The notes: a model not told the origin generated them from the letters alone. A stretch of DNA of 64,000 bases from Frondihabitans sucicola (GCF_030296615.1 NZ_AP027732.1:2232001-2296000), one strand, 5' to 3'; positions 1 through 10,316 are shown, counted from the first letter of the stretch. Translations and numbers: made by a program.

Positions 1-2
1 TG

Positions 3-2264
3 CTCGCCCTGTCGATCCTGATCATCACCAAGACGCCGCCCAATCACATCGGGCGGCGCGTCCACGAGCTCTACGCCTACCTCTTCGGCGCTCCCGGGCC
101 GGAGGAGCTCGCCGAGACGCCTCGAGACAAGACCACTCGGGTGCTCCCCGCCGACGACGAGGCGGAGGCCGACGACGACGGCGACTCGCTTCCCTGGTGG
201 CGCCGCAACAAGAGCGGGCGCGAAGAAGACCCCTACGACTCGCCCGTCGTCGCCGAGACGGCGCAGACGGAAGCCCTCGCGTCGTCGCGCAAGCGCCGCG
301 GGCGCAAGAACGAGGTCGCCTCGTTCACCGACATCATCGAGGGCCAGACCGACACCGACTCGGCCGCGGCCGCCACGGGCGAGACCGACCTGCTCAGCGA
401 TCTCGGCTTCGCCGAAGAGGCCGTCCGTCACCTGTCGCCGGCCGACGACTCGCCCACGACCGTGATTCCCTCGGACGGCGTCCCGTCCGCAGGCCTCGCA
501 CCCGCCGCTCCGGTCGTGCCCGCTGCGGCCCTCGGGCCCTCCGACGCCGCGGCCGACTTCTTCGAGCCCGACGAGGCCGAAGCCCTGCCGCGCTTCGATC
601 TCGACGAGGCCGACGCAGACGCCGAGCCCTACCGGCTGCCGGCCGTCTCGACCCTGAGCGTCGGCGATCCGGCCAAGACCCGGTCCGAGGCCAACGACAC
701 CATCGTCGCGGCGATCACCGAGGTGCTCACCCAGTTCAACGTCGATGCCCGCGTGATCGGTTTCAGCCGTGGCCCGACGGTCACGCGCTACGAGATCGAG
801 CTCGGCCCGGGCGTCAAGGTCGAGAAGGTCACGGCTCTGTCGAAGAACCTCTCGTACGCCGTCGCGTCGAACGAGGTCCGCATCCTCTCGCCGATCCCCG
901 GCAAGAGCGCCATCGGCGTCGAGATCCCGAACACCGATCGCGAGATCGTCTCCCTCGGCGACGTCCTGCGCTCCTCGGCGGCGACGAAGAGCACGCACCC
1001 GATGACCATCGGCGTCGGCAAAGACGTCGAGGGCGGGTACGTCGTGGCGAACCTCGCCAAGATGCCTCACCTCCTGGTCGCCGGGTCGACCGGGTCCGGC
1101 AAGTCGATCTTCATCAACACCCTGATCACCTCGCTCCTGATGCGCGCCAAGCCCAGCGACGTGCGCATGGTGCTCATCGACCCGAAGCGCGTCGAGCTCT
1201 CCATCTACTCGGGCATCCCGCATCTCATCACGCCGATCATCACGAACGCCAAGAAGGCCGCCGAGGCGCTCCAGTGGGTCGTGAAAGAGATGGACATGCG
1301 GTACGACGACCTCGCGTCGTTCGGCTTCCGTCACATCGACGACTTCAACCGCGCCGTCGTGAACAACGAGATCGTCCTGCCGCAGGGCAGTGAGCGGTCG
1401 CTCAAGCCGTACCCGTATCTCCTGGTCGTCGTCGACGAGCTCGCCGACCTCATGATGGTGGCCCCGCGCGACGTCGAAGACTCGATCGTCCGGATCACGC
1501 AGCTGGCGCGCGCCTCGGGCATCCACCTCGTGCTCGCAACGCAGCGGCCCTCGGTCGACGTGGTCACCGGTCTGATCAAGGCCAACGTGCCGTCGAGGCT
1601 CGCGTTCGCCGTCGCCAGCGTCACCGACTCCCGCGTCATCCTCGACCAGCCGGGGGCCGATAAGCTCATCGGACAGGGCGACGGGCTCTTCCTGCCGATG
1701 GGCGCGTCCAAGGCCATGCGGGTCCAGGGCGCTTGGGTGCAAGAGAGCGAGATCAACGACGTGGTCGCCCACGTCACCCGTCAGGCTCGTCCCGACTACC
1801 GCGCCGACGTGGCCCAGGTCGTCGAGAAGAAAGAGATCGACGGCGACATCGGCGACGACCTCGAGCTGCTCCTCGCCGCCGCCGAGCTCGTCGTGTCGAC
1901 GCAGTTCGGGTCGACCTCGATGCTCCAGCGCAAACTCCGGGTCGGCTTCGCCAAGGCCGGCCGTCTGATGGACCTCATGGAGTCACGCGACATCGTCGGC
2001 CCCTCCGAAGGGTCGAAGGCCCGCGACGTCCTCGTCACCGTCGAGCAGCTGCCCGGCGTCCTGGCGAAGCTTCGCGGCATGGACGGCCCTTCGGGAGCCG
2101 CTCCCGCGACGCCGACCGTCGACGACCCGCGGTATGCGTCGTCGGGCGGCTCGGGTGACAACCGCTACGGTTCCGATCCCGTCGGTGACATGACCCGCGG
2201 CTACCAGGAGGTCGACGGTGACGACGAGTCTGAAGACGCCTGGGGCCTGACAGGACGAGACTGA
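3..2264 (+). CDS. ftsK: DNA translocase FtsK/SpoIIIE (5' truncated by window edge)
   Basis: ATP-driven double-stranded DNA pump at the division septum that clears the terminus region and activates XerCD recombination. The reading frame is open from the window edge; its first residues look like the end of the last transmembrane segment, followed by an acidic low-complexity linker to about nt 640. The motor follows, with Walker A (GSTGSGKS, nt 1082-1108) and Walker B ([12 protein letters not shown], about nt 1420-1455). The C-terminal winged-helix gamma domain, which reads KOPS DNA, lies near nt 1880-2060, and a short polar tail ends the protein. The stop is 4 nt before pgsA. The missing 5' part should hold the other membrane segments. 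Family assignment is certain; the start lies outside the window. Confidence 0.96.
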   Translation, partial: LALSILIITKTPPNHIGRRVHELYAYLFGAPGPEELAETPRDKTTRVLPADDEAEADDDGDSLPWWRRNKSGREEDPYDSPVVAETAQTEALASSRKRRGRKNEVASFTDIIEGQTDTDSAAAATGETDLLSDLGFAEEAVRHLSPADDSPTTVIPSDGVPSAGLAPAAPVVPAAALGPSDAAADFFEPDEAEALPRFDLDEADADAEPYRLPAVSTLSVGDPAKTRSEANDTIVAAITEVLTQFNVDARVIGFSRGPTVTRYEIELGPGVKVEKVTALSKNLSYAVASNEVRILSPIPGKSAIGVEIPNTDREIVSLGDVLRSSAATKSTHPMTIGVGKDVEGGYVVANLAKMPHLLVAGSTGSGKSIFINTLITSLLMRAKPSDVRMVLIDPKRVELSIYSGIPHLITPIITNAKKAAEALQWVVKEMDMRYDDLASFGFRHIDDFNRAVVNNEIVLPQGSERSLKPYPYLLVVVDELADLMMVAPRDVEDSIVRITQLARASGIHLVLATQRPSVDVVTGLIKANVPSRLAFAVASVTDSRVILDQPGADKLIGQGDGLFLPMGASKAMRVQGAWVQESEINDVVAHVTRQARPDYRADVAQVVEKKEIDGDIGDDLELLLAAAELVVSTQFGSTSMLQRKLRVGFAKAGRLMDLMESRDIVGPSEGSKARDVLVTVEQLPGVLAKLRGMDGPSGAAPATPTVDDPRYASSGGSGDNRYGSDPVGDMTRGYQEVDGDDESEDAWGLTGRD

Positions 2265-2268
2265 GTCC

Positions 2269-2925
2269 ATGAGCACCCCACCGACGCCCGACGCGTCGCC
2301 CAGCAAGGCCTTCCCGTTCACCGGGAGGATCGTCAGCCGCGGCGACGGTCCGGCGAACACGGCCAACATCGCCAACATCATCACCGTGGTGCGCATCCTC
2401 ATGGCACCGCTGTTCTTCGTGCTCTTGATCGCCGACGACCACGCGTACGGGCCGCTGCGCGTCTGGGCCGCCGTGATCTTCGTCGTCGCGATTCTCACCG
2501 ACAGCCTCGACGGATTCCTGGCCCGGCGACAGAATCTGGTGTCCGACTTCGGCAAGATCGTCGATCCGCTGGCCGACAAGGTGCTCACCGGTGGGGCGTT
2601 CATCGTGCTCTCCGTTCTGGGCGAGCTCCCCTGGTGGGTGACCATCCTCATCCTGATCCGCGAGGTCGGCATCACGGTCTATCGCTTCGTGGCCCTGCGC
2701 GACCGCGTCATCGCCGCGTCGCGCGGCGGAAAGCTCAAGACGCTGCTCCAGGGCATCGCTCTCACTCTGGCGCTCTTCCCCTTCGTGCACTGGTTCGGCG
2801 ACTGGTTCAACTACGTCAACATCGTCCTGATGTCTGCGGCGTTCCTGGCGACGATCCTGTCCGGGCTCGACTACATGCGGGTCGCGCTCCAGCACTCCCG
2901 AGGCAGCGCGCAGGATCACGCGTGA
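2269..2925 (+). CDS. pgsA: CDP-diacylglycerol-glycerol-3-phosphate 3-phosphatidyltransferase
   Basis: Membrane enzyme making phosphatidylglycerol phosphate from CDP-diacylglycerol and glycerol 3-phosphate, the first committed step to phosphatidylglycerol and cardiolipin. The 218-aa protein has several hydrophobic segments and the CDP-alcohol phosphotransferase signature DGFLAR followed by G...D...D (LVSDFGKIVDPLADK), residues about 78-105. ATG at 2269 follows the ftsK stop by 4 nt, and its stop overlaps the next gene as GTGA, so the genes are probably cotranscribed. The ftsK-pgsA-cinA order is typical of actinobacteria and supports PgsA over other CDP-alcohol transferases. Confidence 0.93.
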   Translation: MSTPPTPDASPSKAFPFTGRIVSRGDGPANTANIANIITVVRILMAPLFFVLLIADDHAYGPLRVWAAVIFVVAILTDSLDGFLARRQNLVSDFGKIVDPLADKVLTGGAFIVLSVLGELPWWVTILILIREVGITVYRFVALRDRVIAASRGGKLKTLLQGIALTLALFPFVHWFGDWFNYVNIVLMSAAFLATILSGLDYMRVALQHSRGSAQDHA

Positions 2926-3413
2926 CCTCGGCCTCGTCGCTCGTCTCCGAGCTTCGACAGGCCGGTCTCACCATTGCGGTCGCCGAGTCGCTCACGGGCG
3001 GCCTGGTCGTGGCCGAACTGGTCTCGGTGCCGGGAGCGTCCACCGTGGTGGCCGGGGGAGTGGTGGCCTACCAGACCGAGTTGAAGCACTCGCTGCTCGG
3101 GGTGTCCTCGACCCTGCTCGACGCCGAGGGCGCGGTCCATCCCGACGTCGCCGCTCAGATGGCCCGCGGGGTCCGCTCGCGTCTGGCGGTCGGTGGTCGT
3201 GACGCCGACATCGGTGTCGCGACGACAGGTGTCGCCGGGCCTGATCCGCAGGACGGTCAACCGGTCGGCACCGTGTTCGTCGGCGTGGCGTGGGGATCCC
3301 GCACCGACGTGACGGCGCTCCACCTCGAGGGCGACCGCGAGGCAATCCGAAGGGCGACCGTGTACGAATCACTGGTGGCAGTCGAGCGAATGCTCAGGCA
3401 ACCTCGGGAATAG
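2922..3413 (+). CDS. cinA: CinA C-terminal domain protein (nicotinamide-nucleotide amidase)
   Basis: 163-aa protein consisting only of the CinA C-terminal domain. Members of this family deamidate nicotinamide mononucleotide (PncC activity) in NAD salvage. Diagnostic stretches are AVAESLTGGLVVAELVSVPG near the N terminus, GGVVAYQTELKH, and the GVATTGVAGPDPQDGQPVGTVFVG block. GTG at 2922 overlaps the pgsA stop (GTGA), implying coupled translation. The N-terminal molybdopterin-binding-like domain of long CinA proteins is absent, which is usual at this locus. Catalytic activity is inferred from the family; the link to competence suggested by the name is not implied here. Confidence 0.9.
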   Translation: MTSASSLVSELRQAGLTIAVAESLTGGLVVAELVSVPGASTVVAGGVVAYQTELKHSLLGVSSTLLDAEGAVHPDVAAQMARGVRSRLAVGGRDADIGVATTGVAGPDPQDGQPVGTVFVGVAWGSRTDVTALHLEGDREAIRRATVYESLVAVERMLRQPRE

Positions 3414-3557
3414 CGCGGGTTTCGGTCTCGTTACATCTCACAGGTACACACGGCGCATTCAAAGTCTGCTGGCTACAGTTACAGCAGCGGTGGCATTAGT
3501 GTTACTCACCCACCTGGTACTTCGATCACGGTGGGTCGTCCTCAGGAGGAGGGTCCT

Positions 3558-3866
3558 ATGGTTCTCGTACGTCAAGAAATCGGTGACGTCCTTCGTGACT
3601 TCCGCCTGCAAAAAGGTCGTACGCTGCGTCAGGTCGCTTCCAAGGCCAGCGTGGCGCTCGGATATCTGAGCGAGGTCGAGCGTGGCCAGAAAGAGGCCAG
3701 TTCCGAGATCCTCGCCTCGGTGGCGGATGCTCTCGAGACGCCGATTTCCACCATCATGCGTGAGGTCGGAGACCGCATGGCGGTCCTCGAGGGGCTCAGC
3801 CCCGTCCCCGACACGCTCCCCGACGACCTCGTCGCCGAGTTCGACGCTGACCTCGCGGTCCGCTGA
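3558..3866 (+). CDS. clgR: XRE-family transcriptional regulator, ClgR type
   Basis: 102-aa helix-turn-helix regulator. The core LRDFRLQKGRTLRQVASKAS...LGYLSEVERGQKEASSEILASVADAL matches the ClgR group, which activates clpP/clpC protease genes and, in corynebacteria and mycobacteria, repair genes. A strong Shine-Dalgarno (AGGAGG, 3544-3549) fixes the ATG at 3558; an upstream in-frame GTG at 3531 would put that motif inside the gene. In relatives ClgR is itself a Clp substrate through hydrophobic C-terminal residues; here the tail ends in Ala-Val-Arg, so I cannot confirm that control. It stands between cinA and recA as in mycobacteria and is followed by a strong terminator. Confidence 0.9.
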   Translation: MVLVRQEIGDVLRDFRLQKGRTLRQVASKASVALGYLSEVERGQKEASSEILASVADALETPISTIMREVGDRMAVLEGLSPVPDTLPDDLVAEFDADLAVR

Positions 3867-3899
3867 CACTCCGCCACGAGCTTCGCTCGTCATGAGCGG

Positions 3900-3933
3900 C
3901 GAACGCCCCGGCCTCGGCCGGGGCGTTCGTTTT
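3900..3933 (+). terminator. Rho-independent terminator after clgR
   Basis: A perfect 14-bp stem (3900-3913 with 3916-3929) around a 2-nt loop, followed by TTTT. It closes the ftsK-pgsA-cinA-clgR group and isolates the DUF3046 promoter a few nucleotides downstream. Confidence 0.9.
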
Positions 3934-3952
3934 CTTCGGTCCCTGTGGAAGG

Positions 3953-3958
3953 TAGTTT
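3953..3958 (+). promoter_or_regulatory. -10 hexamer TAGTTT for the DUF3046 gene
   Basis: TAGTTT ends 6 nt before the GTG at 3965, so the transcript should begin at or next to the start codon (leaderless). No Shine-Dalgarno is visible. Confidence 0.55.
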
Positions 3959-3964
3959 CGATCC

Positions 3965-4189
3965 GTGCGCAAGAGCGAGTTCACCCGAGCCATCGTCGAC
4001 GAGTTCGGCGAGGGGTATGGCCGCGTCCTGACCCGCGACGTCGTCCTGCCGACCCTCGGCAACGTGTCGGCCGACGAGGCCATCGCCCGCGGTGCGGAGC
4101 CCCGAGACGTCTGGCTGGCCCTCTGCGAAGCGCAGGACGTCCCCGTGGCGCGCCGCCACGGAGTGGGGCTTCCGAAGCCGCGCGCGTAG
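3965..4189 (+). CDS. DUF3046 family protein
   Basis: 74-aa protein of unknown function, conserved beside recA in actinobacteria. The family pattern is clear: EFTRAIVDEFGEGYGRVLTRDVVL near the start, then RDVWLALCEAQDVP and a C-terminal RRHG. The GTG at 3965 lies 6 nt after a -10 hexamer, consistent with leaderless translation. No membrane segment or signal peptide is present. Its invariant position upstream of recA hints at a link with DNA repair, but the sequence shows no catalytic motif. Confidence 0.88.
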   Translation: MRKSEFTRAIVDEFGEGYGRVLTRDVVLPTLGNVSADEAIARGAEPRDVWLALCEAQDVPVARRHGVGLPKPRA

Positions 4190-4214
4190 CCGCTCGACAC
4201 GCCGTCTTCTCCAC

Positions 4215-4244
4215 TCGAACGTGTGTTCGGTTCGGTGCTAGCCT
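4215..4244 (+). promoter_or_regulatory. LexA-binding SOS box and -10 region of recA
   Basis: CGAACGTGTGTTCG at 4216-4229 is a perfect match to the actinobacterial SOS consensus CGAAC-N4-GTTCG. A plausible -10 hexamer TAGCCT follows at 4239-4244, so bound LexA would cover the promoter. The implied recA leader is over 200 nt. Confidence 0.88.
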
Positions 4245-4472
4245 CTCCCTCACAGGGGCTCGCGAGAGCCCGGTTCTGCACAGTTCGCCACCCGACGCTC
4301 CCGAGTGTCGGTGGCCTTCCGTAACGTTCCGGTCAACAGCGCTCCCCACAGCCTTGTCGTAGACCTGGCGGCCTTGCTCCACCGGCCGACTGAGACGCGA
4401 CAGCCTATAGGCGCACCGCTTGTTACCGTCTCGGTCTCGACCGCGCAGGTGACCAACCACTAGGAGAACACC

Positions 4473-5591
4473 ATGCCCTCAGTTGCTGATCGCGAGAAGG
4501 CTCTCGAGACCGCTCTCGCCCAGATCGACCGCCAGTTCGGCAAGGGTGCCGTGATGAGGCTCGGCAGCGACGAGCGCGCGCCCGTCGCCGTCATCCCTAC
4601 CGGCTCGATCGCCCTCGACGTCGCCCTCGGCATCGGTGGCCTTCCGCGCGGCCGCATCGTCGAGATCTACGGCCCCGAGTCGTCGGGTAAGACGACGCTC
4701 ACTCTGCACGCCATCGCCAACGCCCAGGCTGCCGGTGGCATCGCCGCCTTCATCGACGCCGAGCACGCGCTCGACCCCGAGTACGCCAAGAAGCTCGGCG
4801 TCGACATCGACGCCCTCCTGGTCTCGCAGCCCGACACCGGCGAGCAGGCCCTCGAGATCGCCGACATGCTCGTCCGCTCGGGCTCGATCGATCTCGTGGT
4901 CATCGACTCGGTGGCCGCGCTGGTTCCCCGGGCCGAGATCGAAGGCGAGATGGGCGACTCCCACGTGGGTCTGCAGGCCCGCCTCATGTCGCAGGCCCTG
5001 CGCAAGCTCACCGGTGGCCTCAACCAGACCGGCACGACCATGATCTTCATCAACCAGCTCCGCGAAAAGATCGGTGTCTTCTTCGGCAGCCCCGAGACCA
5101 CGGCCGGGGGTAAAGCGCTCAAGTTCTACGCCTCGGTCCGACTCGACATCCGACGCATCGAGACTCTGAAAGACGGCAGCGACGCGGTCGGCAACCGAAC
5201 GCGTGTCAAGGTCGTCAAGAACAAGATGGCGCCGCCCTTCAAGCAGGCCGAATTCGACATCCTCTACGGGGTCGGCATCTCCCGCGAGGGCAGTCTGATC
5301 GACTTCGGCGTCGAGCACAGCATCGTTCGCAAATCGGGTGCCTGGTACACCTACGAGGGCGATCAGCTGGGCCAGGGCAAAGAGAACTCGCGCAACTTCC
5401 TGCTCCAGAACGCTGCCATCGCCGACGAGATCGAGCAGAAGATCCTCGCCAAGCTCGGTGTCGGCGCTGACGGCAAGGCAGCGAAGGCTGCCACCGACGC
5501 CGCTGCCACCGCTGCTGCTGCGGTCGCCGCAGAGCTGGCGGCCCCTGTCGAGCCCCTCCAGCGCAAACTGGCCGAGCGCAAGGGCGCATGA
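4473..5591 (+). CDS. recA: Recombinase RecA
   Basis: 372-aa RecA, forming ATP-dependent filaments on single-stranded DNA for strand exchange and for stimulating LexA self-cleavage. Walker [10 protein letters not shown] is at about residues 67-75; the core includes [13 protein letters not shown], the MAW-type helix and the DNA-binding L2 region near [19 protein letters not shown]. The C terminus is an alanine-rich tail. A Shine-Dalgarno (AGGAGA, 4462-4467) precedes ATG 4473. Its stop overlaps the recX start (ATGA). Regulated by the SOS box at 4216-4229; lexA lies in the same window. No intein is present. Confidence 0.98.
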   Translation: MPSVADREKALETALAQIDRQFGKGAVMRLGSDERAPVAVIPTGSIALDVALGIGGLPRGRIVEIYGPESSGKTTLTLHAIANAQAAGGIAAFIDAEHALDPEYAKKLGVDIDALLVSQPDTGEQALEIADMLVRSGSIDLVVIDSVAALVPRAEIEGEMGDSHVGLQARLMSQALRKLTGGLNQTGTTMIFINQLREKIGVFFGSPETTAGGKALKFYASVRLDIRRIETLKDGSDAVGNRTRVKVVKNKMAPPFKQAEFDILYGVGISREGSLIDFGVEHSIVRKSGAWYTYEGDQLGQGKENSRNFLLQNAAIADEIEQKILAKLGVGADGKAAKAATDAAATAAAAVAAELAAPVEPLQRKLAERKGA

Positions 5592-6552
5592 CCCCCGCCG
5601 ACGACCACCTGGCCCCGGTCACACCGCTGTTCGGGGCCAGGGGGCCGGTCGAAGTGCCGGGTCGGCGCACGATGCTGCCACTGCCGGCCGCGGCGCGGCC
5701 GGGTGGTCGTCCGACGACGAATGGGCCACGGCTGATCGGCCTGGTGCCGACGAGCCTGGTGCCGACGAGCCGGGTGCCGACGAGCCGGGTGCCGACGAGC
5801 CCGATCTCGACGCGCCGCGCGCTGACGCGCGCGGAGAAGGCCTGAGCGGGGACGACGAGGCGGGAAAGGGGCCGAGGGCAGCCGAGGCCGACGCCGGCGC
5901 GAGCCGTCCCTCGTCCGGCTCCGGCCTCCGCGGGCTCGTGAGCGCTCTTCCCACGTACGCCGCCTTCGCCGCGAAGAGTGAGAGCCCGCCGACCCCGGCC
6001 GTATCGTTCTCCGAGACCGTAGACGACGCCGACGAGGCCGAGCCCGAAGAGACCCTCGAAGCGGCTCAGCGACGAGCAGAGAACATCAGCCTGCACGCGC
6101 TCAGTCGTCGCGGAGTCTCGTCCAGCGAAATGGCTAAGACCCTGCTGTCGCGCGACCTCCCCGAGCAGGTTGTTGCGGCCGAGGTCGAGCGCCTGGAGCG
6201 CGTCGGCCTTCTCGATGACGCCGAACTCGCCGAGAACCTCGTGCGCTCCAAGCAGGAGCGAAAGGGCCTGGGCAAGGGCGCCATCACGTCCGAGCTGCGG
6301 CAGCGCGGCCTCGCGCAGGAGGCGATCGACGCAGCCATCGCCGACATCGATGACGACGAAGAGCAGAGTCGCGCCGACGACTGGGCTCTCAAACGCGCCG
6401 GGCAGCTCCGCGGCCTCGACCAGGCGACGGCCGAGCGCCGGCTCAACGGCTTCCTCATGCGCCGCGGCTACCGCTCCGAGGTCATCCGCCGGGCCGTCGA
6501 GCGCGCCCTGCCGCGCGGGGGTTCCGGTCGCGGTGGCGTCCGCTTCGAGTAG
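5588..6552 (+). CDS. recX: Regulatory protein RecX (one probable base deletion)
   Basis: Modulator of RecA filaments. ATG 5588 overlaps the recA stop and begins [16 protein letters not shown], the kind of N terminus expected for RecX in this family. The conserved three-helix repeats run from about nt 6060 to 6540 ([50 protein letters not shown]) but lie in another frame. Adding one base near 5701-5703 (GGG to GGGG) joins them, giving about 321 aa, much longer than typical RecX because of an acidic N-terminal extension with four GADEP repeats. The deletion site is inferred; sequencing error is likelier than a real mutation. Confidence 0.82.
5740..5799 (+). repeat. Four tandem 15-bp repeats in recX (Gly-Ala-Asp-Glu-Pro)
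   Basis: Four consecutive 15-bp units reading Pro-Gly-Ala-Asp-Glu differ only in the third base of the Pro codon. They lie in the non-conserved extension ahead of the RecX domain, so copy number could vary between strains without breaking the fold. Confidence 0.85.
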
Positions 6553-6566
6553 CTGCGCGCAGACCC

Positions 6567-6592
6567 GCCCTGCCAGCACGCCCTGCCAGCAC
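6567..6592 (+). repeat. Tandem 13-bp duplication between recX and miaB
   Basis: Two exact adjacent copies of GCCCTGCCAGCAC. No coding or promoter role is apparent. A weak 6-bp hairpin (6601-6618) follows. Confidence 0.7.
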
Positions 6593-6679
6593 GCGAAGCC
6601 AGCCCGCGAAACCGGGCTGCCAACTCCGCACCCCGCAACAGCACTCGCACATCCCCTCGACGATTTACACTGGAGCACT

Positions 6680-8248
6680 ATGTCGACGGTCCTCGAAACC
6701 AGCGCGCCGCGCAGCGACGCCCCTGCACCTCGCACCTACGAGGTGCGCACGTTCGGGTGCCAGATGAACGTGCACGACTCCGAGCGCCTCAGCGGCTCGC
6801 TCGAAGCCGCTGGGTACGTGCCGGCCGACGGCGCAGAGGCCGACATCGTCGTGATCAACACCTGCGCCGTGCGCGAGAACGCCGACAACAAGCTGTACGG
6901 CACTCTCGGGCACCTGGCGTCCGTCAAGCGGGGCCACGAGGGCATGCAGATCGCGGTCGGCGGCTGCCTGGCGCAGAAAGACAAATCGGTCATCCTCGAC
7001 AAGGCCCCCTGGGTCGACGTCGTCTTCGGCACGCACAACATGGGAGCCCTGCCGACCCTCCTCGAGCGCGCGCGGCACAACGACGAGGCACAACTCGAGA
7101 TCCTGGAATCGCTCGACGTCTTCCCCTCGACCCTTCCGACCAAACGCGACTCGACCTACAGCGGCTGGGTCTCGATCTCGGTCGGCTGCAACAACACCTG
7201 CACGTTCTGCATCGTGCCGTCGCTGCGCGGCAAGGAGAAAGACCGCAGACCGGGCGACATCCTGTCGGAGATCCGTTCGCTGGTCGACGACGGCGCCATC
7301 GAGGTGACGCTGCTCGGGCAGAACGTCAACTCCTACGGCGTCGAGTTCGGCGACCGCGGTGCCTTCGCCAAGCTCCTGCGCGCCGCCGGTCAGATCGAGG
7401 GCCTCGAGCGCGTGCGCTTCACGAGCCCGCATCCGGCAGCCTTCACCGACGACGTCATCGACGCGATGGCCGAGACGCCGAACGTGATGCCGCAGCTGCA
7501 CATGCCGTTGCAGTCCGGGTCCGATCGCATCCTCAAGGCGATGCGGCGCAGCTACCGCAGCGAGAAGTTCCTCGGCATCCTCGATCGGGTCCGCGCCAAG
7601 ATCCCGGGCGCGGCGATCAGCACCGACATCATCGTGGGCTTCCCCGGCGAGACCGAAGACGACTTCCGCGAGACCCTTCGCGTCGTCGAAGCGGCTCGGT
7701 TCGCCAGCGCCTTCACCTTCCAGTATTCGATTCGCCCCGGAACACCCGCAGCCGATCTTCCCGACCAGATCCCGAAAGAGGTCGTCCAGGAGCGCTACGA
7801 GCGGCTGATCGCCCTCCAAGACCGGATCTCCTTCGAAGAGAACCAGAAGCAGGTCGGCAGCAGGGTCGAACTCCTGGTCGCGACCGGTGAGGGGCGCAAA
7901 GACAGCGCGACCCATCGGCTCTCGGGCCGCTCTCAAGACTCCCGGCTCGTGCACTTCGAGGTTCCGGCCGGCGCCGACGTACCGCGCCCGGGCGACGTGG
8001 TCACGACCGTCGTCACCGACGCCAAGCCGTTCTACCTCATCGCCGACGCAACGCTCGGCGCGCCGTTCGAGGTGCGGCGCACCCGAGCCGGTGACGCGTG
8101 GGACAACGCCGAAAGCGCCTCCTGTGCCGTCCCTCCGGGCCACGGGGGTGCTGCCGCGGGCGAGGCGGGGGCGAAGGTGTCCCTGGGACTGCCGACGCTG
8201 CGCGTCGCCACGACGCCGATCTACGATCCGTCCGACGGGCAACGCTAG
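6680..8248 (+). CDS. miaB: tRNA-2-methylthio-N6-dimethylallyladenosine synthase MiaB
   Basis: Radical-SAM methylthiotransferase that adds a 2-methylthio group to i6A37 of tRNAs reading UNN codons, the product of MiaA encoded next. The N-terminal domain holds the three auxiliary cluster cysteines (C27, C62, C96); the radical-SAM motif CNNTCTFC gives C170, C174 and C177. A TRAM domain follows, then about 45 residues of low-complexity tail. ATG 6680 is preceded by GGAG at 6672-6675 and by a possible -10 (TACACT, 6666-6671), so a very short leader is possible. Total 522 aa, near the family norm plus the tail. Confidence 0.95.
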   Translation: MSTVLETSAPRSDAPAPRTYEVRTFGCQMNVHDSERLSGSLEAAGYVPADGAEADIVVINTCAVRENADNKLYGTLGHLASVKRGHEGMQIAVGGCLAQKDKSVILDKAPWVDVVFGTHNMGALPTLLERARHNDEAQLEILESLDVFPSTLPTKRDSTYSGWVSISVGCNNTCTFCIVPSLRGKEKDRRPGDILSEIRSLVDDGAIEVTLLGQNVNSYGVEFGDRGAFAKLLRAAGQIEGLERVRFTSPHPAAFTDDVIDAMAETPNVMPQLHMPLQSGSDRILKAMRRSYRSEKFLGILDRVRAKIPGAAISTDIIVGFPGETEDDFRETLRVVEAARFASAFTFQYSIRPGTPAADLPDQIPKEVVQERYERLIALQDRISFEENQKQVGSRVELLVATGEGRKDSATHRLSGRSQDSRLVHFEVPAGADVPRPGDVVTTVVTDAKPFYLIADATLGAPFEVRRTRAGDAWDNAESASCAVPPGHGGAAAGEAGAKVSLGLPTLRVATTPIYDPSDGQR

Positions 8249-8251
8249 GCG

Positions 8252-9187
8252 GTGCCGCGCCCCGACCAGGCTCCACGGTTCGCCGCGATCGTCGGCGCCA
8301 CGGGTACCGGCAAGTCCGGCTTCGCCCTCGACCTCGCAGACGAACTCGCTCGGCGCGGGCGCACCGCCGAAGTGGTCAACGCCGACGCCATGCAGCTGTA
8401 CCAGGGGATGGACATCGGCACGGCCAAACTCCTGCCGGGTGAGCGCCGCGGCATCCCGCACCACCTCTTCGATGTGCTCGAGGTGACCGACGAGGCCAGT
8501 GTCGAGTGGTACCAGCGGCGCGCGCGCGACGTGGTCGACGAGATCCTGGGGCGCGAAGCGATCCCTCTCCTCGTCGGGGGCTCCGGTCTGTACGTGAGCG
8601 GAGTGGTCTTCGACTTCCGGTTTCCGGGCACCGATCCCGAGGTCCGTCGTCGCTACGAGCAGCTTCTCGACGACGGCGGGAGCCGAGCCCTCTACGATCT
8701 CCTGCACGACCGTGATCCTGCTGCAGCCGTGGCCATCGGCCGTTTCAACGGGCGCCGTCTCGTGCGCGCCCTCGAGGTCGGCGAGATCACCGGGGAGCCG
8801 TTCGCGGTCGGGCTTCCCGACGACGCTCCGCTCTGGCGTCCTGTCTCTCTCATCGGCCTCGACGAAGAGCGAGCCGTCCTGGTCGATCGCCTCGACCGAC
8901 GAGTCGAAGCCATGTGGAGTGCCGGGCTCGTCTCCGAGGTCGAGCACCTGCTGCCGCTCGGGCTCGACCGCGGCGTCACCGCGAGCCGAGCGATCGGCTA
9001 CGCGCAGGCGATCGGTCAGGTGCGTGGCCTCCTCGGCGAAGAAGAGGCGCAGGATGCCACGAAGCAGCTCACCAGACGCTACGCACGCCGTCAGGTGAGC
9101 TGGTTCAAGCGCTACCCGCGGGTCGCGTGGTCGCGTTCCGGCGACCCGACCGCGGTGTCGGCCGCCGCCGATACACTTCTCGGGTGA
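8252..9187 (+). CDS. miaA: tRNA dimethylallyltransferase MiaA
   Basis: 311-aa enzyme transferring a dimethylallyl group to A37 of tRNA, giving the substrate for MiaB. Walker A-like GATGTGKS spans residues 15-22, with the family motifs [29 protein letters not shown] and the C-terminal [17 protein letters not shown] 8252 follows the miaB stop by 3 nt, and its stop overlaps dapF as GTGA. The miaB-miaA-dapF block is a conserved actinobacterial operon. Confidence 0.95.
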   Translation: MPRPDQAPRFAAIVGATGTGKSGFALDLADELARRGRTAEVVNADAMQLYQGMDIGTAKLLPGERRGIPHHLFDVLEVTDEASVEWYQRRARDVVDEILGREAIPLLVGGSGLYVSGVVFDFRFPGTDPEVRRRYEQLLDDGGSRALYDLLHDRDPAAAVAIGRFNGRRLVRALEVGEITGEPFAVGLPDDAPLWRPVSLIGLDEERAVLVDRLDRRVEAMWSAGLVSEVEHLLPLGLDRGVTASRAIGYAQAIGQVRGLLGEEEAQDATKQLTRRYARRQVSWFKRYPRVAWSRSGDPTAVSAAADTLLG

Positions 9188-10075
9188 GCACCTCCACCAC
9201 CCCCACGACCGTGCGCTTCACGAAGGGCCAGGGCACCGGCAACGACTTCGTGCTGTTCTCCGACCCCGAGGGGAGTTCGATCTCACCCCCGAGCGCATCC
9301 GCGCCCTGGCCGACCGGCGCTTCGGCGTCGGGGGCGACGGCGTGATTCGGGCAGTCCGCTCGGAGAAGCACCCCGAAGGGGCGGCCGTCCTGGCCGAAGA
9401 CTCCAGCGCCGAGTGGTTCATGGATTACCACAATGCCGACGGCAGCGTCGCCGAGATGTGCGGTAACGGCATCCGAGTGTTCGCGGCCTATCTCATCGAG
9501 CAGGGCCTGACCACGCTCGCGGCGGGCGACACCCTGGCGGTCGGCACGCGCGCCGGCGTCCGCGACGTGCAGCTGAACAGTCGGGGCTTCCAGGTCGATC
9601 TCGGGCGCTGGCGCCTCGACGACGAGCACCCCGAGGTGCGCGCGCGCGACCTCCACGCCGTCCGTCCGGGTCTCGGCCTGAACGTCGGCAACCCGCACGT
9701 CGTCGTGGCGATCGCGTCGGCCGACGAGCTCGCCGCGATCGATCTCACCGTCATCCCGATCGTCGAGCCGACGCCGGTCGACGGGGCGAACGTCGAATTC
9801 GTGGTCCCCTCCGACCCGCTGGTCGCCGACGGTGTCGGGCGCATCACGATGCGTGTCCACGAGCGCGGCTCGGGCGAGACCCTCTCGTGCGGCACCGGTG
9901 CTGCGGCTGCCGCCCTGGCCACCCGTTACTGGGCAGGCCAGGGGCTCCCGACCAGTGGCGCGTCGATGTTCCCGGCGGCACCGTCGGCGTCCGCATGTTC
10001 GCGACCGAAGACGGCGAGCACGTGTCGCTCAGTGGCCCGGCCGAACTGGTCTTCACGGGCGAGCTCGCGATCTGA
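9184..10075 (+). CDS. dapF: Diaminopimelate epimerase (two probable base deletions)
   Basis: Interconverts LL- and meso-diaminopimelate for lysine and peptidoglycan synthesis, using two cysteines as acid and base. Both are readable: MCGNGIRVF (about nt 9457) and [10 protein letters not shown] (about nt 9885). GTG 9184 starts [13 protein letters not shown] after a short leader. The frame breaks at GGGG 9270-9273, where one added G restores the expected [21 protein letters not shown] segment, and again at GGGG 9941-9944, restoring [13 protein letters not shown] and the ending [13 protein letters not shown]. Repaired length is 297 aa, normal for the family. Two independent breaks in an essential gene argue for sequencing error. 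Confidence 0.88.
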
Positions 10076-10100
10076 CCCGAGCGCCGGTGCACGGTGCGCC

Positions 10101-10124
10101 CTCGTGCTCGTGCTCGTGCTCGTG
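10101..10124 (+). repeat. Hexamer repeat (CTCGTG)4
   Basis: Four exact tandem CTCGTG units in the gap between dapF and the convergent methyltransferase gene. No gene covers it. Confidence 0.7.
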
Positions 10125-10246
10125 CTGGGTGCCCGTCGTGTCCGCTGCCGCCCTCGTGCTCCAGGCACCCCGCTCACATCGCCCCGCTGTTCCCGCCGAG
10201 CGATCCGCGAACGAACAGCACCTGGCGCCCAGCCCCCGAGCCCGGC

Positions 10247-10282
10247 TATGCTCGATCCATGAAGCTTTTCACCTGGATCTAG
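10247..10282 (+). other. Possible leaderless heptapeptide reading frame MKLFTWI
   Basis: TATGCT (10247-10252) is followed 6 nt later by an ATG (10259) that opens a 7-codon frame ending in TAG at 10280-10282. The spacing is that of the leaderless genes in this window. It points toward the 3' end of the opposite-strand methyltransferase gene and nothing lies downstream on the same strand until hflX. It may be chance. Confidence 0.3.
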
Positions 10283-10316
10283 TCCGCCTGCTGCGCCGCG
10301 GCGGTGTCCTGTACGC

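Noticed and set aside
6665..8947. 760-codon minus-strand frame opposite miaB and miaA
   Set aside because: Mirror frame of conserved genes, rich in Asp/Glu/Val/Arg as expected from GC bias; no motif.
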